From assembly GCA_009760855.2 (NCBI GenBank), contig WPIO01000018.1, forward strand, positions 2,235,001 through 2,299,000: 64,000 bases of DNA, written 5' to 3'. This stretch comes from Cristatella mucedo. Its lineage: Eukaryota > Bryozoa > Phylactolaemata > Cristatellidae. Below are positions 44,120-57,400 of the stretch, in pieces (position 1 is the stretch's first letter; each line of letters opens with the position of its first letter). A model generated the notes under the pieces. It was not told the origin of the DNA. It made no database searches and saw only the letters and a list, made by a program, of their open reading frames with translations. The position numbers and the translations under genes are program-made.

Positions 44120-46045
44120 ACAGCTAATTTTTCTTTAGGCTCTTCATGTTATTTGTATGAGTGCACACGATATATATTCAACCTTACAATATGATCAAAA
44201 AGTTTCACGGAGAGTCGAATTCCAGAGATTTTACTCTTTAGCAGGACATAGTTTTTATTTGTTAGGGTGGAACCATCGCTTTCCTATAGCAATTGGCTGG
44301 CCGGCCAGCCTCCGCATTTAGAAACGACCTTCCGGGGTGATTAAATATGCAAGCCAGTAGCCTCTCAGCTAGAAAAATAGTGAACATTACAAAGATATAG
44401 AAAGTAAACTTTGGCTAGCTTTACATTCTACGTAACACAGTGATTTTCACTATAATTAGTGTAGCTCAACCGCCTGTGATCTAGCTGCACATGCAGATAA
44501 AGAATATCAGAAACGCTTTCTGAAATTTCTTTAGCTGCTTTTAGCTTGGATTAGGTTTATCTAAAGATTGCACGATGAAGCTAACAAAAATGACTATGAA
44601 CGTTTAGGTATCGTTTGTGGATGGAAGACACAGTTTACCGTTATTCAAAGTGAGAGCTTTGACTGACAAAGAGACTCCGACTAACTGAGAAAATGAAGCG
44701 AATAAGCTTAGGCCGGACATTCCGTATGGGCCCCACTCACAGGTAGGTGGCGAACAAAAACAACAGCGTGACGATGCTGTTTCATGCACGAGATTTATAA
44801 TATTTTTTTGCTTCGGTCACACGAGTGAATTCAAGCTGCTATTCATTGACCACGTCGTGATTAAAACTAGGTATATAGAAGCATGTGTATTGCTTAAACC
44901 CTCAGGGTCGACAAATGATACAGCTTTACCCGATTACATTGCGAGCTCATCATAATCTTCAACTCCGTGATTTGAAAACTGCCATACATATGGAATTTAT
45001 ATTGAGCAGCTGAAATCATTCAAACTTGTATTTATTCTAAAATGGCTCTAGTAATTATGTCAGGAAGGCAGCCTTTGTTTCGATGATAACTGCATGCACG
45101 AAGGGATTTCAAATGTTGAGCTGCCATCAAGTATTGCCTGAATTTTTTTAGACTTTTCAGCGGTGATTACTTCGGCAACGATGCGAATAAAGAAAAATAA
45201 GCTGAAAAGACGCCAAGAACTGCGGATCTAATGAAAACAGAAAGACTTGTCAATAAAATCTCCTAAACACACCTTGTAACTTGAAACCGATTTGACACGT
45301 AATCAATGGCAGCAATAAGAAATAAGTCAAGAGAGAAGTATAAAGCAGCATTATACTTTTGAGTTAGTTTTACTCTTGCCATGTCGTGCAATGCTTAAAT
45401 AATTCATTTGCAATGACAGGACTCTTTTGTGATCCTATAATGCCCTAAAAAAACTTTATATGTATTCAGGTGCTTTCCGTACATCTCGGGGTTCAAGCTC
45501 TTTACCTTAATCATAAAATAAATTCACCCTGGCATTGGTCATTAAAACGCCGAGCACCTTGACAACTGTAAAAAACTACCACGGCATGCAAGGCTTTCTT
45601 GCTATTCGGTATGTGAAACTCCGCCGGTATTTTAAATTATTGATCCCTTTAGCATCAGCGAGCACTGCATGCAAATCTATGGAAACGTCATCCCGCTGAC
45701 GAATGCTAAACGTCTAGTTGAGAACTGGACAAGACGAACCTGGTGACCGTGGAATCCGTGAACAGTTGTGCTTGCAAGTGTCAGTAAGTGGCGAGCCGTA
45801 CCAAGGTAGCGTCCAATGTAATGCTCTGCATAAGCATCAGTTCTGTTATGCAAGCAACTGAGGTCCCAATAAATGGCTATCAATAATTCCTGATAATTAC
45901 TTGAGGACTAAAGCAGTTGGAGACAGCAGTGGTGTCAGACAACCAAACTACTGTAAGGCGTTTATCAGGATATATGCCACGTTATACAAATGTATAAGGA
46001 TGGAAGTCCATAAATAATTATAATAGCATTTATAATAAATGTGAT
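44120..46045. other. Unassigned sequence
   Basis: No supported gene or known repeat; short frames only. Confidence 0.4.
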
Positions 46046-46048
46046 ATG

Positions 46049-46190
46049 ACCGCCGAGCTGGTTTTGTCTAGCGGTTAAGATGCTCGCCCCGACCAAGGTC
46101 TGACTGAGGTTGTGGGCTCGAGCCACGAGGCATATGTGAAGCGCCTGAATAGAAATTAAGTTTTCTTGGGGCACTATATTAATGAATTAT
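46049..46190 (+). mobile_element. SINE-1 copy, complete
   Basis: Starts CCGCCGAGCTGGTTTTGTCT, AGCGGTTAAGATGCTCGCC (A-box region), then CTGACTGAGGTTGTGGGCTC, GAGCCACGAGGCATA (B-box region), and a LINE A-like tail TGTGAAGCGCCTGAATAG, AAATTAAGTTTTCTTGGGGC, ending in an AT-rich ATT tail. tRNA-derived SINE; likely moved by LINE A. Confidence 0.75.
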
Positions 46191-46196
46191 AATAAC

Positions 46197-47050
46197 ATTA
46201 TTATTATTAACCCTCGGAGAACTCAATCCCTTCAAAGGCATTTCAAATGCTCTGTTAAAAGAGAAAGATCACATCTTAAGTTGTTAAATGCTCAATAAAT
46301 AACAAGAATAACTTGGTTAGGGGTAAATTGCACAGGGTCAGCATGAAAGTATGGTTAGTGGCAGAATGCATAAACTCAGCACGCATAAGTACATAAATTA
46401 TGAAGTGCGGCGGGGGGGGGGGCCCTAAAAGCTGCGAGAATAGATGGGCTTTATTTTGTTTTTAAATGTGGTCAATTCAGGGGATGTAATGAAGTAAGTC
46501 CAAAAGGGGTTCATTTGGGAGCATTCAAACCAAAGGCACGGTCTTCAATTAATTATAGGTTTGTACGAGATATAAGTAAGTGATTCGATTCCGTAAAGTG
46601 GGTGGTATGATGCTAAGCTTGATAGGGGAATGCTAGGTAGGCTGGATTAAAATGACGAAGGGACCTAAGAGTGATTGATAAAACCCTCAAGTTCATGTTT
46701 CACTTAACTGGTCATCAAGAAGTGGTGTTATGTGTTTCAAATGCGACGCTGACGACAGGCAAGCCGATCTGCAGAGTTTTGCACTAGGTTTAGGCGCTTA
46801 ATTGGGCGGGTGGTTAGCTAGAAAGCAGTAAGTTCTATAAGTAAAGGCGGGATGTCAAAAATGCATTGGCGAATTTAGATGTTGTATCCTTGTCTTTACA
46901 ATGCCGAATTTATGCAATTTTATGTAGCTAAAAGTAAGCAGGCTCGTCTGTGAAGCTCACGCGATCGTCTGTTAAATGGTCAGTTTGGAACATGAAATCT
47001 ATATTTCGTGCACATTCAACAGGAGATGCGCTCGCAAAATACATCTTGAA
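46197..47050 (-). mobile_element. LINE family A copy, strongly decayed
   Basis: Minus-strand copy starting with an ATT tail at 46197-46208, stem-loop, 3' UTR (AGGGTCAGCATGAAAGTATG) and remnants of the coding region up to VECARN and HLTDD. Many stops. It contains an 11-G run at 46412-46422, a possible assembly weak point. Confidence 0.75.
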
Positions 47051-47654
47051 GAAATAGAAGCTATAATTAGAGGCCGGATGTTGAGTAGCACCTGCTTGGG
47101 AAATGAAATAAAGTGATGCATAGTTTCAAGTTGGTATTTTTTCCCAACTAAACTTTGTCACCTATTTTGCACCCAGGCAACCGCCATATTCCACATAAAA
47201 CAGATGCAGTTTTCTCCCGTAGATCATGTTTCCACATTAGCCCTCTAATGGCAGCATATACACGTGAAGCAACGGTCGAGATTATTCGCAGCAAGAGACT
47301 GGAATCGGGAGGGGGTTGCATTAATTGATTGGCAGGCCTGACAGAATGTCTTTATCTCGCTTCGAATCTAAATATTTGCAAAAGCTAAAACTCGGCAAAT
47401 CAAACGGTGCCGGCTGTAAGCATACTGGCAGTCACCCACCAGAGCTGTAAACATTTCTTCGGTCGAAAGACTTAATTAGAAGGTCAATATTGAGCTCGTT
47501 TTGATCCATCTGGTCAACTACCAGGTGCAAAGCTGCAATCCCAAAGGTTGGAATTAAAATTCTAAAAGCCCTGAGAACTAGATAAGCTTCTAATGCGAGT
47601 AATCAGCACGGGTTATTATAATCAAATGCGACAATGCAGGTTCCCAGACCATAC

Positions 47655-48013
47655 TCATTTTAATTTCTATGCTCCTAAAGCCTGGAACTCGCTCCGGACT
47701 TGCATCAGAACATCCCCTGACTTGACTACATTTAAAAAGAACTTCAAGACACACCAATTCAGGACAGCCCTTAGTGGGTCCTGCGATTCGTCCTTCATGT
47801 TCTTATGCGTACTGACACTGTGCATGGTGCCACTAACCACATTTGCATGCTGACCCTGTGCATGTCACCCCTGACCATGTTATTCGTGTTTATGAAGCAT
47901 GTTATTACTCACCGTTCAACTGCATTTGCCTTTGCAGCAAATGTAAAGCGCCTAGAAAAAGAGTGAGTTCTCTAAGGGCGCTTCATCGAGTGCATAATAA
48001 TAATAATAATAAT
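47655..48013 (+). mobile_element. LINE family A copy, last coding block and 3' end
   Basis: FYAPKAWNSLRTCIRTSPDL, FKKNFKTHQFRTALSGS, 3' UTR, TGCAGCAAATGTAAAGCGCC, GGGCGCTTCATCGAGTGC, then (ATA)n to 48013. It ends about 320 bp before psi-SULT-B. Confidence 0.85.
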
Positions 48014-48330
48014 TAATATTAAAAGTTTAATTAACTATAAATTTTATTTAGGTTCAGTCCACGGTTAGATAGAGACGATTACACAATTGATGGTCTTACT
48101 TTGCCAGAATAATTAGCTTTTGCATTTCACATTTCTGCTTTGAATGAAGTTGAATTACTGTGTGCTACTTTTAAATAAAATACCAAGCAGATGGCCATAT
48201 ATTCTCACACCAAGGCCTTATAATCTTAAAGAAGTTGGAATGCTGATGGAATGTCAGAAACAGGGCTTTTGGAATGACTCAGCCAACCAGAAAGTGATTT
48301 GAGTGACCTCGGATTCTGAATTTAGCTACA

Positions 48331-48541
48331 ATGGTTTTAACTTGTCATAGATGCGACTCTTTGACCGTGAATTCAGCAGTTACAGATCAGGAAGAATTTC
48401 AAAATAATCCTAAGCTAACTTACATGTACCCAAATATAACCTTACTGGAGAAGGCAGTCCCTTTCTGCCGACGGAAAGACACAGGAAAATACGAAGACAA
48501 GTGTCATGCTTATGTGTTTGTACACAGCGTCAATAGATCGG
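48331..48541 (+). pseudogene. Isolated sulfotransferase exon-1-like block (psi-SULT-B)
   Basis: An open 70-codon stretch whose second half aligns without gaps to SULT-3 exon 1: YMYPNITLLEKAVPF against YRYQGVTFLENISPF, then KYED and HSVNRSG against NYED and WSVPRSG. It ends at a phase-1 donor GTAATA, the same position as the other copies. The RPDD motif is lost (CHAY) and the loop proline is Asn, so a working PAPS site is unlikely. No exon 2 was recognised downstream on the plus strand, and it cannot belong to psi-SULT-A, whose exon 2 lies 11 kb upstream. Probably a fragment of another inverted duplicate. Confidence 0.65.
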
Positions 48542-48599
48542 GTAATAGTAGTACTTAACCCGTTAGGTAATTGTAGTGCTGAACCTAGTTCGCCATCAT

Positions 48600-51175
48600 A
48601 TCGTACAATAATCAACGAAACACCCAAAATCTATTCGATAGTTGTCATTTCTCTAGTGTAAAGTAATGTTATAGAGTCCGGAGCCGGTTTCCAACGAAAA
48701 TGTGGATAATTATTCTCTCTTATTGAATTCACGCATACCAGTACTAACCGTGCTAGTTGAGTCTTAATACGAGGCCTAGTCATTCTTTTATGAGGTGCCA
48801 CTCTTGCTAATCATTGCCTTTGACATTGAACTGAGCTCGTTTGTATCATCAGAATATCCGTACGAGAAAAGACTTGCTTAATTTGTCCTCATAGTAGGTA
48901 AATTAAATTTGAAAACCAATGATGGAAATCAGGCAATTTTTTTAAAAGGAACGCAATTAATTCTCCAAACCATTCAACCGCGGCTGACATTGCTAAAATG
49001 CTCCAAGCTAGGTCCATTAGCAATTTTGATTAAGGCTTGCAGATTGATTCGTAAACCAAGAGTTTGGCAAGTTTCCAATGCTGTGGAGTTGCTAAAACCA
49101 AATATTGTTAACGCACTTTTTCATCAATGTCCTGCACAATAATGAAACCTCTAATGTTAATGTTATACATGTGTCCCTCCGGCAATTAAGGATTACAAAA
49201 CCATAAAAAGCTATGGCATACAGACACTTAGAAAAGGTCTAATGAAATTGTTGAGGCATTTTTACTTTTAATAAGGGCCTACTGTACTGACCACTGAGCC
49301 AACATCACTTTATAAGCCAGCTCTACTTAATCCAAATTTAGGACACTGCTTACGAAAATCCCAATACACTAAAAATTTGATCCACCTTTGTCAGTAAGGA
49401 AAAATGACATAAAGCACGTGATATTCTTTTCATGCACACATGTACACGTTTTAGGCCTCTTTAAACACCATTGACTGATCGCTAACTCGATTTCCTGTTG
49501 CAAGTAGTTCTGCCAAAGGGTGGACGGATAAGATGCTACTATGGCCTTTTAGTTACCCCTATTACCTTCAGCATGTTCACGTTTCAGCCGAGCTTTACTT
49601 ACTTCCTTTACCAATTAATAAAAATGGATGATTTCATATCGCAGCTAACCAACAATAAAGAGTACCTTTCTACTCAGAAAAAGCAGGCTCAGTAACAGGG
49701 AAACCTTAAGTGGTTATTAATTGTTAAATAACTACATAACATTTAAGCTAGAGAGTATTTATCCGACACTGCTTCAGTCGTAAGCATGGGTTAACAATTG
49801 GCATTTACAAGATCAACTGCTAGAGTGTTCGATATGCAACTCGTCGGCCACCACTTGGCTGAATTGAGAATGGGTAAGAGAATTGTACTTCTCACACGAC
49901 GTCGCATGCACTTGAAACTCAATGGATAGCCATTGTAGGTGGCAAGGTAATCTTATAGGCAATATTTCGCGACAAAAACCGTATAAAGTATATGAAACAC
50001 GTAGAATTACAGAACTTAATTGAACTGTGCACCGATCGTTAGCACGATGACATAGTTGCTATTCCAAAGAATTTCAGCTGTTCAATAGCCAATCGTCGTG
50101 AAACAGGTTCTGACGGTCCATCTAATCAGAACGATCTGAAAATTGGTCTGCACGCCTTGATCAAGCAACTTTTCATTGTCCATATAACCGTCATTGATAT
50201 GCACAGAAGCCCCAGCCGGCCTTGGCTACGTGTGGCCTGTAGGAGCAGCCTCCTGAAATTTCTCTCTTTTTCGATTTGGACAGTGAAGTTATCAATTTGC
50301 TGATGGATTATTGCAAGCTGAACAACAAAATTGATGGTAAACAAAGAAGATCATGCCGGAACCTTTTTAATGAGCGACAGGTATTGTCAAGCCTGGGTCT
50401 GAACTGTAAAACTTCACTGGTGGTGGAGCCGAGGAGACGCACGGTGGTCAAGATTTTGGTGAGCACTACATCTCCTCATCGACAGTGTTTAACCTACCGT
50501 TGCACGGCGACATTGAGCAGTTATTAGAGACCAGTAGTGCTGCTGAGCACATGCTAAAGGTGACTTGACTGCCAAACTACACTCATACATTCATGTTCGC
50601 TTTGATCGCACATCTTTCGCAGCACTTGCTGCTGAACAAGGTATCACAGGTCTAGCCATCCCAGAATCAGAATATTGTCAATGCTTTGCATTTTGTCGAT
50701 TGCTAAGCACGGGCTAGCAGAAATAAGAAGAGCTAACTATGAATATCTGGTGAAAAGTGCAAAAGTTACGTCTTGTTAGAAGGATAACGCTAAGGAACAT
50801 AATGACAAACATTGTAATAGGCAGGATATGCATACAAAAGATATTAATTCACTGTCCAGCGAAAGAAATACTTATACCACTCTAGATCGTACCAATGAAT
50901 CCTAGCATAGGCTCCTTCTATTTTGTATAAAACAATATGTTGCCAAAGATGGTTATAGCTGTCACAGGCTATTTCCTTGAATCCTACCAGTTAACCTACT
51001 TACTACTGATCCCAGTGGTGATCTAGCCAATCGCTTCCTTGTCTTCTTGGTTAGCCAGATGAACGACAAAAGAGAAATTTCATTTCTTACGTAGCAGCAT
51101 CCTCTCTGGACTCGTATCCCCATTAATTAACAACCCCACAGGACTAAACTCCATCCAGCCCCTTGATCTAAATGT
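48600..51175. other. Unassigned sequence
   Basis: Searched for SULT exons 2-7 following the plus-strand exon-1-like block; none recognised. Short frames only (longest 83 codons at 50276-50527). Confidence 0.4.
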
Positions 51176-51179
51176 TCAG

Positions 51180-52535
51180 TAATAATAATAATAATAAAGC
51201 TCTTGCTGAAGCTCCCTCAGAGAAATTAATCTCTTTCTAGGCGATTATCATTTGCTGGAAAGGTAAATGCTATTGAATGATGAGTAATATCATGCTTAAT
51301 AAAAAAAAAACATGAATAAAGTGGTTAGGGGTGACCTGCACAGGGTCAGCATGGAAATGTGCTTAGTGGCACCAGGCACAGTGTCAGCACGCATAAACGC
51401 ATTAAGGACGAATCACAGGGACCCACTAAATGCTGTCTTAAATCAGTGTGCTTTTAAGTTCTTTTTAAATGTGGTTAAGTTAGAGATGTTCTGGCGCAGG
51501 TCGGGAGGGAGTTCCAGGCTTTGGGAGCATACGAACTAAGTGCAAGGTCTCCAAAGGATTCGAGGTTTGTACGAGGTATTGGTAGACTGTTGGACTCCGT
51601 AAAGCGGGTGGCACGGTGCTTGACCTGGTGTTGGAGGAGATCCGATAGATAGGCTGGAGCCGAAGAATGAAGAGACCTAAAAGTGAGCGACAAAACCTTC
51701 AAGTCAATCCGTTGCGTGACTGGGAGCCAGTGCAGGTCGGCGAGAAGTGGTGTGATGTGGCGACTGCAACGCTCACGACACAATAGACTAGCTGAAGAGT
51801 TTTGCACCAGCTGCAATCGCCTGATCGCACATGCTGGTAGGCCAATAAGCAGTGAGTTGCAGAAGTCGAGACGGGATATTTCGAATGCATGGACCAACTA
51901 TGACAGGGTTTCTTTATCTAGACAATCCCGAATTTTAGCAATGTTATGTAGCAGAAAGTAGGCAGAATTTACGGTATAGCTGATGTGGTCATTGAACGAG
52001 AGATCACTTTGAAACATGACACCTAGATTTCGAGCTGATTCAACGGGAGATATGGAGGCAGAGTCAATCTTAAACGTCAGCCTCTCTAATTTCTGAATCC
52101 CAGTGGGTTTGCCCATAACTAATAAGTTAGTCTGATTATCGTTTAGTTTTAGACAATTTGCTACCATCCGTGTGTGGATGTCATCAATACATGCACTAAG
52201 TGAATTGAGAGAATTTAAGTTGCTCGAAGTCTGGAAGGGATCAAAGAAAAGGCACAGCTGTGTGTCGTCCTCAGAGAGGTGAAAGTCTCGAATGAGCTTG
52301 GCAATCACTTCAGCTAGAGGGAGAGTAAGGACAGTGAAAAGAACCGGACCATGCACGAAGCCCTGAGGAATCCCATATTTCACAAGTGCCTCGGTCGATC
52401 TTTGTCTTATCACGTCAATACTCTGGAGTCTCCCACTTAGATTAGTCTTGAACCGTTCCAGAGCACTACCAGTGATGCCCAGACGAGATGAGAGGTCCTC
52501 CAGAAGAACTTTGTAATTGATAGTATCTAGTTGCC
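51180..52535 (-). mobile_element. LINE family A copy, RT end to tail
   Basis: Minus-strand copy with (ATA)n at 51180-51197. 51898-52413 is open for 171 codons: YGIPQGFVHGPVLFTVLTLPL, active site SEDDTQL (YADD changed), LKLNDNQTNLLVMGKPT, ESARNLGVMFQSDLSFND. 51475-51897 is open: NSLLIGLPACAIRRLQLV, RHITPLLADLHWLPVTQRID, LPIPRTNLESFGDLALSSYA. Upstream sequence to 52535 encodes the RT block before GIPQG. Two frames and a changed active site indicate loss of function. Confidence 0.88.
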
Positions 52536-53104
52536 CTTCCTTGGCATATTAAGTCTATATTCATGTCGTAGACAAATCTGCGTGAGAGTATCGAACCTTT
52601 AGGGCGTTAAACAGTGGCCATGACGTCCACCAGTGGCTCCGTGGCCATAAGCTTCAATAAGCTCAAATGCCGAAGCGAAATATTCTATTAAAACTACCAG
52701 CTTATCTCCGAGTGCCTGCGTTTTATATAGCTCCCACCCTAAACGATCTAACAGCTGTGTAATCACGAATAATAATTATCTGCCACAATCCGTCTGGTTT
52801 AGCTTGGTGTGACTTTTTCCACCTGGAATATGTTTAATTGCAGTGTTGATAGTACAGAGGTTCTAGCATAGATAAATTAGTTGTACATATCGAAATATAT
52901 CTCGTATTGAACAACTTGTGTGATGCACAGCTTAAGTTAAATGTCCGGGTTAATGGAAATATCATTTTGATCTCGGAAAAAATACAAATCAACTAGCTGA
53001 GCTAGTCTATATTTATGATCTGCAGGGCAGTGCAACCGGAAGTATTGTTGGAAATGTAGTAGGACTATTAGAAAATCTCACAATAAAAGCAGCTGATCCA
53101 AAAG

Positions 53105-53465
53105 TTAGTTCGTGTGCTCCCACAGCCTGAAACTCCCTCCCGACCTGCGTCAGAACATCCCCTGACCTGACCACCTTTAAAAGGAACCTAAAAACACACC
53201 TATTTAGGATAGCATTTAGTTGGTCCCTGTTATTCGTCCTTGATGTGTTTATGCGTGCTGACACTGTGCATGCTGCCACTAACCACCTTAGCATGCTGAC
53301 CCTGTGCATGTCACCCCTAACCATATAATTCATTTCGTTTGTTTTTAAGCCTGATTTTACTTACCACTCAATTACATTTCACTTTACAGCAAATGTAAAG
53401 CGCCTAGAGAAAGATTAAGTTCTCTGAGGGCGCTTTATCAAGTGATTTATTATTATTATTATTAA
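53105..53465 (+). mobile_element. LINE family A 3' copy
   Basis: Last coding remnants in several frames, 3' UTR (CACTGTGCATGCTGCCACTA), stem-loop AAAGCGCCTAGAGAAAGA..GAGGGCGCTTTATC, (ATT)n to 53465. Confidence 0.85.
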
Positions 53466-54493
53466 AAATAAAGCGTCGCCCACCAATGAAATTGCCTCTG
53501 TAATTTGCTGTTATAGCTTCAGAGTGGCAAGCCACAGAGCAAACCGAGATTCTGGAGAAGCATGTGCCCGTGTACGCTTGCATTGTTCCATGAATATACG
53601 TGAATCAAATTAGAAATTATATTCATGGGTTTTAATAGTGAAATTCGACAACTTGACCCAGCAACCTTCAGCCGGGGAAGTTAATTTGCTTCTTGAATGT
53701 GAATCGTCATCGGCTTTGCTAAGAGGTTGGACGCCATTTTCATGAGAGTACATTTGTGCAATAGGTAAAGATTATCCAGAAGAATACAAAACGCCATGAT
53801 CTATTTCATTGAACCAAACCGCAGTCTGGTCTATTACTTTGCGGAAGGAGCAGGAGGTTCATTCTAAAATTATTTACAAGTTGTGTTCTTAAAATCAGCT
53901 TTTTCTCAGTGAGCAGTGCTGGGACAAAAGCATTTGCTGCTGAGGAATCATCCCAGTGGCGATGAAGGCTAACATTGCTCCAGAATGTGCAGTAATCTAA
54001 TTCCAACGAGCGGCTCCTTGAGTTTCAATTTCGGAGGCTGCTGCATTCACTTCTGACCAGTTGAACTACTTCATTAAATACTGAGGACATAATATAACTT
54101 CCAGAACCGTGCTTGACTTTTTGCAAAGCCCTATTTCAAGGAAACGCTACTATTCGTCAGCATAATCAGTTACCTGCAAGTTACTAATGAGTAGGGGAGG
54201 GTTTCAAGTCAGCTGACACTGGCAGCTACTCTTTCTGATAAGCGGTTGGTAGGAAACCCACCACCGTGATCATATTCTGTTCAAAAGATTTATATTGACT
54301 TTTTAGCTTGGTTCGGCACGACGAATTCCATATAAGCCATCAAGTACTTTATGTTATATAGGGTTAAGTAGAACAACACACAAAACTACTTTCCAGCTAT
54401 GTCATGCAAACCTAACGCTAAATATTAGAACATGCATTCTTTGACATCATCTTTTAACTAGAAATAAACTTCATGAAAGTGGAATGCTGCAAG

Positions 54494-57400
54494 CTAAGCT
54501 CGAAAAGTCAAATCCAGCTGCAACTCTGCCACCTTGCGTTCCAAGGTCTCCAATTGGTGAACCGTAAAGACGTTCTTCCATGTTCCACTGTTCCCTACAA
54601 CAATAGAGCCGTCCATTAGTGCCGTCATTACCAACTAGATTTTATTGGATAATCTATCTGCGACATTATTTGGATAAACTAGCTGCAGATCCAAACCTTT
54701 ACGAACAAACAGTGACATTGGCTTGATTTTCTTTGCCTCTGTGATGGAGCAAGAGTCAGCTATTTTTTTGATAGTCTGCTCATCAAGATTTTTGTTCAAG
54801 AAGTCGGCGATCTTCTTGACAGCTCCAGTCAGATCCTGTAGCAAATACATAAATGACGTCACAAGCTTATATACTATTAGTAGTGTCGGGACATATTATC
54901 GCTCTCCGAGTATAGCTAAATAGATATATATGAGACTCACTTCACCCTTTAAACTATGCCTCTGGTTGCTTTTTTGATTGCAAGGTTTACTGTCATGTCT
55001 GAAAATACCAAATCGGCTTCTGACTTAACAATAAAAGTAAGTCTTTTGTAAAGCTGCGTAAGAATTGGTCCACTTCATTCAGGTGCCACACAGTTTACTA
55101 CGAGAAAAGCAATAATCAATTATCAACTAACTACAACGCCTCTAGCTCATTCCAGCGTGAAAGAGCGTGCATCCATATAAGATGAAAAAACAGTTATCCT
55201 TATAAGGCCGTAAGCAGGAAAAAGTAAATGACATGACGTACGTGGTAAGTTTTCCCTTCTTCTACCATTTCATTTCAAGTCTGTAGCACGTATGCTCAGT
55301 ACTTAAGACAGTTTTCTCTGCACTGGGCACTGTATATAAGTATGAAACTGCTAACATAGTAAGAACGCGCTTGTTTTCCTAACCCACAGCTGCATACAAG
55401 CAAAACCTTCTAGGACAGAGAAGGCAATTTTTAAAAGACAGCTATTCAGTCTATATTTGAAAATCGTCAACCTTTGTAATTACGGAATGTCAGTCGGCAG
55501 TAAGTTCCATATTTTAGGAACATAATATAGGTATTGATGGTCCCCCAGGAATTTTTAGTTGGTAAATGGTAAAAGCGATAGATGAGAGTTGGAAGAGTAG
55601 TTGGGCCGACGAGAGGACTGAGCCGAAAGTAATTCAGATGTGGAGGCCGGAGCAAGAAATAAAAGAAACCTACAGGTAAGTGACTTGATCTTGAAGTCTC
55701 TATGCTACTTAACTTAATAAGCAGCCACGACAGATCAGTGAGCATAATTTCAGCATGGCAGTTACGAGGTTGACAACAAAAAAAGCTGTGTACCGAGTTT
55801 TGCACCAACTGAAAGCATGTTACGACATTAGTAAGAGGTAGACCAACAAGCAGCGACTTACACATGTCAAGCCCAGATGTCACAAATTTAATAACCCCCT
55901 AGGCGCCGGAGTCCTAAACAAATGAAACCAAAATTTTGGTAATACTACCATGGTGAAAGTAGATCGACTTTACTGTGGAGATGATCTATTCACACTTTAT
56001 TACTCGTACTGCAATGTATTCATTCAGTTACAAGTCATTTTGGAGGAGGACACTGAGATTCCGAGCAGACGCTAAGGGAGATTTGCTGATAGAGCAGATT
56101 TACATAATCCCGGCTTACCAGTTTGCTTACATAACTTGCTCTTCCAATTATCAGTAGGTTTCCTTTGCCATCATTAAATTTCACTAAATAAAACTTGCTG
56201 TAATCCGATTCCAACGTCAGCAATGCTGTTGGGAAGCTGAGGGTCTTGAGATGCCGGAAAGCTGATAGTGATTGATGGGCACTTATATCTGAGTGTCGTC
56301 CACATAAAAAGGGACGCCTAGATTGCCCTCGGCAGTAACTTTGGTGAATGTAAAACTGTATAAAAGAAGTAGCCTTGCCATAGATCCGTGGTATGCCACG
56401 TTAGTCAAACGCTCACTGCTTGATAGTTTGCTATCAATTATATCTCGTAGTTTAATTCTCGAACTGAGATAAAACTTGGACAATTGCAGCTCACAATCTG
56501 CTAAGGCTCTGCGAAACAGAAATTGTGTGCATCAGTGATTTGGTGAGCCATGGTACCACAAGCCGCCGTAATATCCTGCAGAACCAGCAGAGAGACTCTC
56601 AACGAGTCAGAGCTACTGATCAAGTCATTGTGTGCATGCATAATATTGCCATTGTGTAGAGACTCTCTCAAAAACCAGACTTAGATTTATATGCTAGGTT
56701 TTAACTCTTAGAAAAATGTGGTAGTCTGGAAGATGCCCGGAAGTTGTTCAGTCTAGTATCTGCTACTTCATAAGTGGTCTGACAGTAGCATCGTAAACAT
56801 ATGCTGGGATATAACCACAGGCAAAGGAAAGCCTAGCAAAGTTTGATATGCCGAGCATCCGTGAATAGAGACATCTCACAAGAAATACAGGGGCTATGCG
56901 TTCTACATTCACCGCACTGGTTTGGCCCAGAGGTGCTCGCCTCAAATTAGTCTAGATGCTAGTCAAGGTGAATGTATCTGATGGCCGAGTCGTGGGTTCA
57001 TGCCCAGAGGCATTTGTCAAGCCCATGACTAGAGATCAAGTATTTTGTCCTCCATAAAAATGCTACTTTATTAAAAATATCAGTCTTCTTAGACAAAAAG
57101 AGCTGGACACTTTGCTCGTGCTGCAAAGGAAGCTCAATCGAGTGGTCACACTCATTAAACCATGAGAATTAAATGAAAAGAGGTGACATGCACAGGGTCA
57201 ACATATAAGTATGGTTAGTGGCAGAGGGATAAAGGAGCAGCAGGAGCAGATGTAGCTGCTGGAAGACCCACTGGAGAATGTTCTTCATGTAACCGACTGT
57301 CCGACTTCGCTTATCTCTCTGTATAAGAAGCATAGAATATGTTGACTAAATCGCTTAATAGGGTTCTTTGGTACGGTGCTGACACTGTACCGTTAGGAAG

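Noticed and set aside
51683-51961. 92-codon plus-strand frame
   Set aside because: Shadow of the minus-strand LINE A C-terminal region.
53806-54006. Possible retroelement fragment (LDYCTFWSN)
   Set aside because: Only a few residues resemble the LDYCNSL motif of L2-type proteins; too little to call.
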